From assembly GCA_023101725.1 (NCBI GenBank), contig JALJCO010001370.1, positions 1 through 64,000 of the forward strand: DNA of 64,000 bases, written 5' to 3'. The DNA comes from Atherinomorus stipes (Eukaryota; Chordata; Actinopteri; Atheriniformes; Atherinidae). A program made the position numbers and the translations under genes. Under the pieces are notes generated by a model, which saw nothing but the letters and a program-made list of their open reading frames with translations, did not search any database and was not told the DNA's origin. Below are positions 59,071 to 64,000 of the stretch, in pieces (position 1 is the stretch's first letter; every line of letters starts with the position of its first letter).

Positions 59071-59744
59071 GTTAAAGGTTGAATATGGAACATTTTTATT
59101 AAAAGCTATATTTTTTCAAAAATAATACCTCCACAGGTCGTTTGGGGGTGTACAGAATGAAAGTACAACATTTCCCAGAAAAATTATATTTAGCCTAAAA
59201 ATAATTATAAAATAATTTTTACGGGTTCGATAATGGCATTTTATTTACGTCTATAAGCCAATACACGCCGCCATTGCGGGTTGCCATATACGATCTCTGT
59301 GTGGAAACAATATTTCGGTCATAGTCAGGCTTGTACAGGGGAAAACCGTAGAGACGACCAGTGAAGCAGCTGCTTCAGAGCCCTGGAGATGTTGTTATCT
59401 GTTTCTGAGGAGGAGTGACCTGAGAAGAGCAAAACCTGGAGTAAATTTAGGTGAAGACTTCACTAAATGGACCCACATAAACGTTTTCCACGGAGAAAAA
59501 CACTGAAATGGCGACTTTCCTGCTGGATCGGTAAGCTAGCTTGTTTGCTAACATGGCTAACATTAGCTGTCAGTTATAAACTCCTCTGCGTTACTTGTTA
59601 AACATGCTGCAGACTGTTGGTCACTTGCGTATCGGCAGTGAGCCTGGCATCCCAGCGGCTGGAGTTGTTTTTCTGCCGTTGCAACTACAACCTAGACACA
59701 CGTGATGTCGCTGTTCTGTCCATATTCCATATTCAACCTTTAAC
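59071..59744. mobile_element. 674-bp element with 20-bp inverted ends
   Basis: GTTAAAGGTTGAATATGGAA (59071-59090) is the exact complement of TTCCATATTCAACCTTTAAC (59725-59744). No ORF of transposase type. Non-autonomous. Confidence 0.8.
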
Positions 59745-61040
59745 TGCTTCCTCAAATAAACTCTTTATTTACTTTTTGAATATCGCCACGAAATCACACT
59801 CACATGAAGTAGAAGGTTTTAATGATGTCAAATGGAGATAGGAGGTTTGTACCTGACAGTGACAAAAAGCAGTTAAGTCCGTTTTTTCTAAAAGGTGGTG
59901 ATCTGTTTTTGCAAATGCACTCTTTAAATATAAAGAGGAAAAATGTTTGTATGTGTATTAAAAAGAGTTCAAAGAAATCCTGGAAGTCCAGCAGACTTGT
60001 TGGGGCTCTGATATATGGTGCACCTTGACTTGGAGATATTTGCCAGTGTGTGTGAGGACGTTTCAGGTCCCGACACAAGTTTCTGTTTTATTCAGGGTTT
60101 GTAGAAATGATTAACTGAGGTCTCATTCTTTAACCTGGCTGTTTAACATAGGTGTGAACATTTTATAGCCATGGTCCGTGGAGTCAAAATGATCTCCATT
60201 TATTAAGCCACAAACTAGACTGAAGCTGTGTACCAGCTGGGAAATGTGTGGTTGTTGTGTGTTTATATTAAAAAGCGCTTCAGCTGCTGGTTTGCTGCTG
60301 TTCAGCAGCAAGAAGATGGAGGATTTCTGAATCATGTTAAAGTGCAATTAGCTGGTATCAAAGTCCAAACTGAATCTGAGTACTTGTAAAAGCCTGATGA
60401 CATAAATCCTGTTTCCCACTTGGAATCTGTGCACATGGCTGCAGACTCTGAGCCAGCGCAGGTGGAAACCGAGCCAGAACTTCACATTCCTGTCAGTCCA
60501 GCCAGAGCCGGACCTTTAACACGCTGGCTAGTCCCAGAGAAATCAGAAATCCTGCAGCCAGATGAACACAGCGCTGAGGCTGGCCTCTGCACGGCTTTTC
60601 TGGAGACCTCGACCAGGTCCTGTTAAAAACTACAGTACTACCCAGCATAGAGTCTTGGAAACAGTTGCTGGTCTCTGAAAATACTGATTATGGTCATTTT
60701 ATTGGATCTTGTTGCAAAAACGTTTTCTCATTTGTCACCACCACCAGTCTAGAAAATGAGCTGCTACTGAAAGATCTCTATCATATTAAAGCACATAAAA
60801 GCTGTGAAATGTTATTCACATTTTCACAAGTACAATAACAGTTGTACTAACCAGAAACTTTCTTTATGACTCTACATAAAGTGCAGAATATTCCAGTACA
60901 CATTTGAACATCCTTAGTTCTGCAGTTTTTAAGGATGACCTGGTCCAGTGGGGCCACGGTCCCCTAAAAGCCAGAGGAATGAGTGTGTCATGAATCAGCA
61001 GCTAATGTCATCATGATCAGACTCACACCCACATAACGCT
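59745..61040. other. chd1 intron 1, no feature recognised
   Basis: No conserved exon. An ORF at 60420-60626 (with MAADSEPAQVETEPELHIPV) has no recognisable match and no clear splice frame. Confidence 0.5.
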
Positions 61041-61047
61041 GCCGGTA

Positions 61048-64000
61048 GTGGGTTGCTGGAGGTGGGATGCTGGCAGGAGGTGGGTTGCTGGAGGTGGGAT
61101 GCTGGCGGGTGGTGGAATGCTGGCAGGAGGTGGGATGCTGGTGGTGGAATGCTGGAGGTGGGATGCTGGCGGGTGGTGGAATGCTGGCAGGAGGTGGGAT
61201 GCTGGTGGTGGAATGCTGGAGGTGGGATGCTGGCGGGAGGTGGGATGCTGGAGATGGGATGCTGGCATCGGGATGCTGGTGGTGGAATGCTGGAGGTGGA
61301 ATGCTGGCAGGAGGTGGGATGCTGGAGATGGGATGCTGGCAGGAGATGGGATGCTGGTGGTGGAATGCTGGAGGTGGGATGCTGGCAACGGGATGCTGGT
61401 GGTGGAATGCTGGCGGGAGGTGGGATGCTGGAGATGGGATGCTGGTGGTGGAATGCTGGAGGTGGGATGCTGGCGGGAGGTGGGATGCTGGAGATGGGAT
61501 GCTGGTGGTGGAATGCTGGAGGTGGGATGCTGGCGGGAGGTGGGATGCTGGAGATGGGATGCTGGTGGTGGAATGCTGGAGGTGGGATGCTGGCGGGAGG
61601 TGGGATGCTGGAGATGGGATGCTGGTGGTGGAATGCGGGTGGAGGTGGGATGCTGACGGGAGGTGGGATGCTGGAGATGGGATGCTGGTGGTGGAATGCT
61701 GGAGGTGGGATGCTGGCGGGAGGTGGGATGCTGGAGATGGGATGCTGGTGGTGGAATGCTGGCGTCGGGATGCTGGCAGGAGGTGGGATGCTGGCGGGCG
61801 GTGGGACACTGGCGGTGGGACACTGGCGGGAGGTACGATGCGGGAGGTGGGATGTTGGCGGTGGAATGCTGGCTGGAGGTGGGATGCTGGAGATTAAGGC
61901 TGGACAATTAATCGAATTTTAATAGTGATCCAAATTTTGCCTTTTCACAATCATAAAAACACTGAAATTGAAAAAAAAAATTAATCCTGAAGTGAACAGA
62001 CTGGTGGAGTTATAGGAAGCAAACTGCAGGGAGTATAGAACAGGAATGCATATAGACTGAGTATTCATTTTTATTGCTATTATTATTTTGAGTAATATTC
62101 TTATTTTACTCCTTTTCTTGTTTCTAATTCATTTTCGGTTTTATCTTTTAAATAGATATATTTCAAGTTGAGTTATGTGGTTCAATTAACACTTTTTGTA
62201 AAATCAATGAATAATTGTGTACATTAATCGTGATTTCAATATCAGTCAAAATAATCGTGATTATAATTTTTTCCATAATCGTCCAGCTCTACTGGAGATT
62301 GGATGCTGGCGGTGGAATGCTGGAGGTGGATTGCTGGAGGTGGGATGTTGGAGGTGGGATGCTGGAGGTGGGATGTTGGAGGTGGGATGCTGGCGGTGGG
62401 ATGTTGGAGGTGGGATGCTGGAGGTGGGATGCTGGAGGTGGGATGTTGGAGGTGGGATGCTGGAGGTGGGATGCTGGAGGTGGGATGTTGGAGGTGGGAT
62501 GCTGGAGGTGGGATGTTGGAGGTGGATTGCTGGAGGTGGGATGCTGGCGGTGGGATGCTGGAGGTGGGATGCTGGAGGTGGGATGCTGGCGGTGAGATGC
62601 TGGAGGTGGGATGCTGGCGGTGGAATGCTGGAGGTGGGATGCTGGAGGTGGGATGCTGGCGGTGGAATGCTGGAGGTGGGATGTTGGTGGTGGGACGTTG
62701 GAGGTGGGATGCTGGAGGTGGGACGTTGGTGGTGGGACGTTGGAGGTGGGATGCTGGAGGTGGGACGTTGGTGGTGGGATGTTGGTGGTGGGATGTTGGT
62801 GGTGGGATGTTGGAGGTGGGATGCTGGAGGTGGGACGTTGGTGGTGGGATGTTGGAGGTGGGATGCTGGAGGTGGGATGCTGGAGGTGGGATGCTGGAGG
62901 TGGGACGTTGGTGGTGGGACGTTGGAGGTGGGATGCTGGAGGTGGGACGTTGGTGGTGGGATGTTGGTGGTGGGATGTTGGTGGTGGGATGTTGGTGGTG
63001 GGATGTTGGAGGTGGGATGTTGGCGGTGGATTGCTGGAGGTGGGATGTTGGAGGTGGGATGTTGGAGGTGGGATGCTGGAGGTGGGATGCTGGAGGTGGG
63101 AGGTTGGAGGTGGGATGTTGGTGGTGGGATGTTGGTGGTGGGATGTTGGAGGTGGGAGGTTGGAGGTGGGATGTTGGTGGTGGGATGTTGGAGGTGGGAC
63201 GTTGGAGGTGGGATGCTGGAGGTGGGACGTTGGAGGTGGGACGTTGGAGGTGGGATGCTGGAGGTGGGACGTTGGTGGTGGGATGTTGGTGGTGGGATGT
63301 TGGTGGTGGGATGTTGGAGGTGGATTGCTGGAGGTGGGACGTTGGTGGTGGGATGTTGGTGGTGGGATGTTGGTGGTGGGATGTTGGAGGTGGATTGCTG
63401 GAGGTGGGATGTTGGAGGTGGGATGTTGGAGGTGGGATGTTGGAGGTGGGATGTTGGAGGTGGGATGTTGGAGGTGGGATGCTGGAGGTGGGATGTTGGA
63501 GGTGGATTGCTGGAGGTGGGACGTTGGTGGTGGGACGTTGGTGGTGGGATGTTGGAGGTGGATTGCTGGAGGTGGGATGTTGGAGGTGGATTGCTGGAGG
63601 TGGGATGTTGGAGGTGGGATGTTGGAGGTGGGATGCTGGAGGTGGGATGCTGGAGGTGGGATGTTGGAGGTGGGATGTTGGTGGTGGGATGTTGGTGGTG
63701 GGATGTTGGAGGTGGGAGGTTGGAGGTGGGATGTTGGTGGTGGGATGTTGGAGGTGGGATGTTGGAGGTGGGATGCTGGAGGTGGGATGTTGGAGGTGGG
63801 ATGTTGGAGGTGGGATGCTGGAGGTGGGACGTTGGTGGTGGGATGTTGGTGGTGGGATGTTGGTGGTGGGATGTTGGAGGTGGATTGCTGGAGGTGGGAT
63901 GTTGGTGGTGGGATGTTGGTGGTGGGATGTTGGTGGTGGGATGTTGGAGGTGGATTGCTGGAGGTGGGATGCTGGAGGTGGGATGCTGGAGGTGGGATGC
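61048..64000. repeat. 15-bp minisatellite with 60-bp higher-order unit
   Basis: The basic unit is roughly GGAGGTGGGATGCTG (15 bp). Between 61430 and 61620 four such units form a 60-bp repeat that is exact over three successive copies. After 62300 the array is simpler, with GTTGG and GCTGG variants. It runs to the window end, so its length is unknown. Because 15 is divisible by three, up to six frames stay open for nearly 300 codons. These are not genes. Confidence 0.97.
61895..62291. mobile_element. hAT-like MITE inside the minisatellite
   Basis: TAAGGCTGGAC at the left, GTCCAGCTCTA at the right, with ATTAATCG and AATCGTG motifs inside. It is flanked by CTGGAGAT on both sides (61887-61894 and 62292-62299), an 8-bp duplication as expected for hAT. 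397 bp, non-coding. Confidence 0.88.

Noticed and set aside
60420..60626. 68-codon ORF as chd1 exon 2
   Set aside because: CHD1 exon 2 should encode a Ser/Asp-rich segment following GESS. This ORF has none, and its splice boundaries are not convincing.
60988..62595. Long ORFs of 200-294 codons on both strands
   Set aside because: They lie in a 15-bp tandem array. The period is a multiple of three, so a unit without a stop leaves many frames open. Translations are pure repeats such as GGGMLEVGCW and have no start context or splice support.

Overview
This is a vertebrate, almost certainly teleost (ray-finned fish), genomic window. It holds GT-AG introns of kilobase length, many short inverted-repeat DNA transposons (MITEs), Tc1-type transposase relics, L2-type LINE fragments and long micro/minisatellites. 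There is no bacterial gene organisation, CRISPR array, rRNA gene or convincing tRNA gene.

Two real genes were recognised. (1) syk, the spleen tyrosine kinase gene, lies on the minus strand. Its coding exons run from the ATG at 29937 down to the stop at 6384. I could place N-SH2, C-SH2, interdomain B and the whole kinase domain on twelve exons, about 595 residues with my preferred splice choices; one interdomain-B junction is uncertain. A candidate 5' non-coding exon with PU.1-like sites lies near 48.5-48.7 kb, and a candidate polyadenylation signal is at 6022-6027. (2) chd1, a chromodomain helicase gene, begins on the plus strand. A CpG-rich promoter region with two consensus CRE sites lies at 55.2-55.8 kb, and the first coding exon (ATG 56971, donor after 57023) encodes the characteristic CHD1 N-terminus. 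The rest of chd1 lies beyond the window.

Layout: 1-6 kb, downstream flank of syk with repeats and two CTCF-like motifs; 6-30 kb, syk coding exons in repeat-filled introns; 30-48.7 kb, probable first intron of syk, full of nested transposons and simple arrays; 48.7-55 kb, intergenic, with a divergent pair of CTCF-like motifs and an unexplained CpG-rich block at 53.2-53.7 kb; 55.2-57 kb, the chd1 5' end; 57-64 kb, chd1 intron 1, ending in a roughly 3-kb minisatellite that reaches the window edge.

I did not find a new gene system. The most informative unusual structure is the transposon stratigraphy. A roughly 200-bp foldback element occurs twice, with empty-site copies of its hosts in the same window. 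A TA-flanked MITE family has at least nine copies, one split by about 2 kb of later insertions. An 8-bp-duplicating MITE sits inside a higher-order minisatellite. CTCF-like motifs are also arranged convergently around syk. Splice sites, motifs and repeat ends were read by eye from the sequence; no alignment or database search was run.
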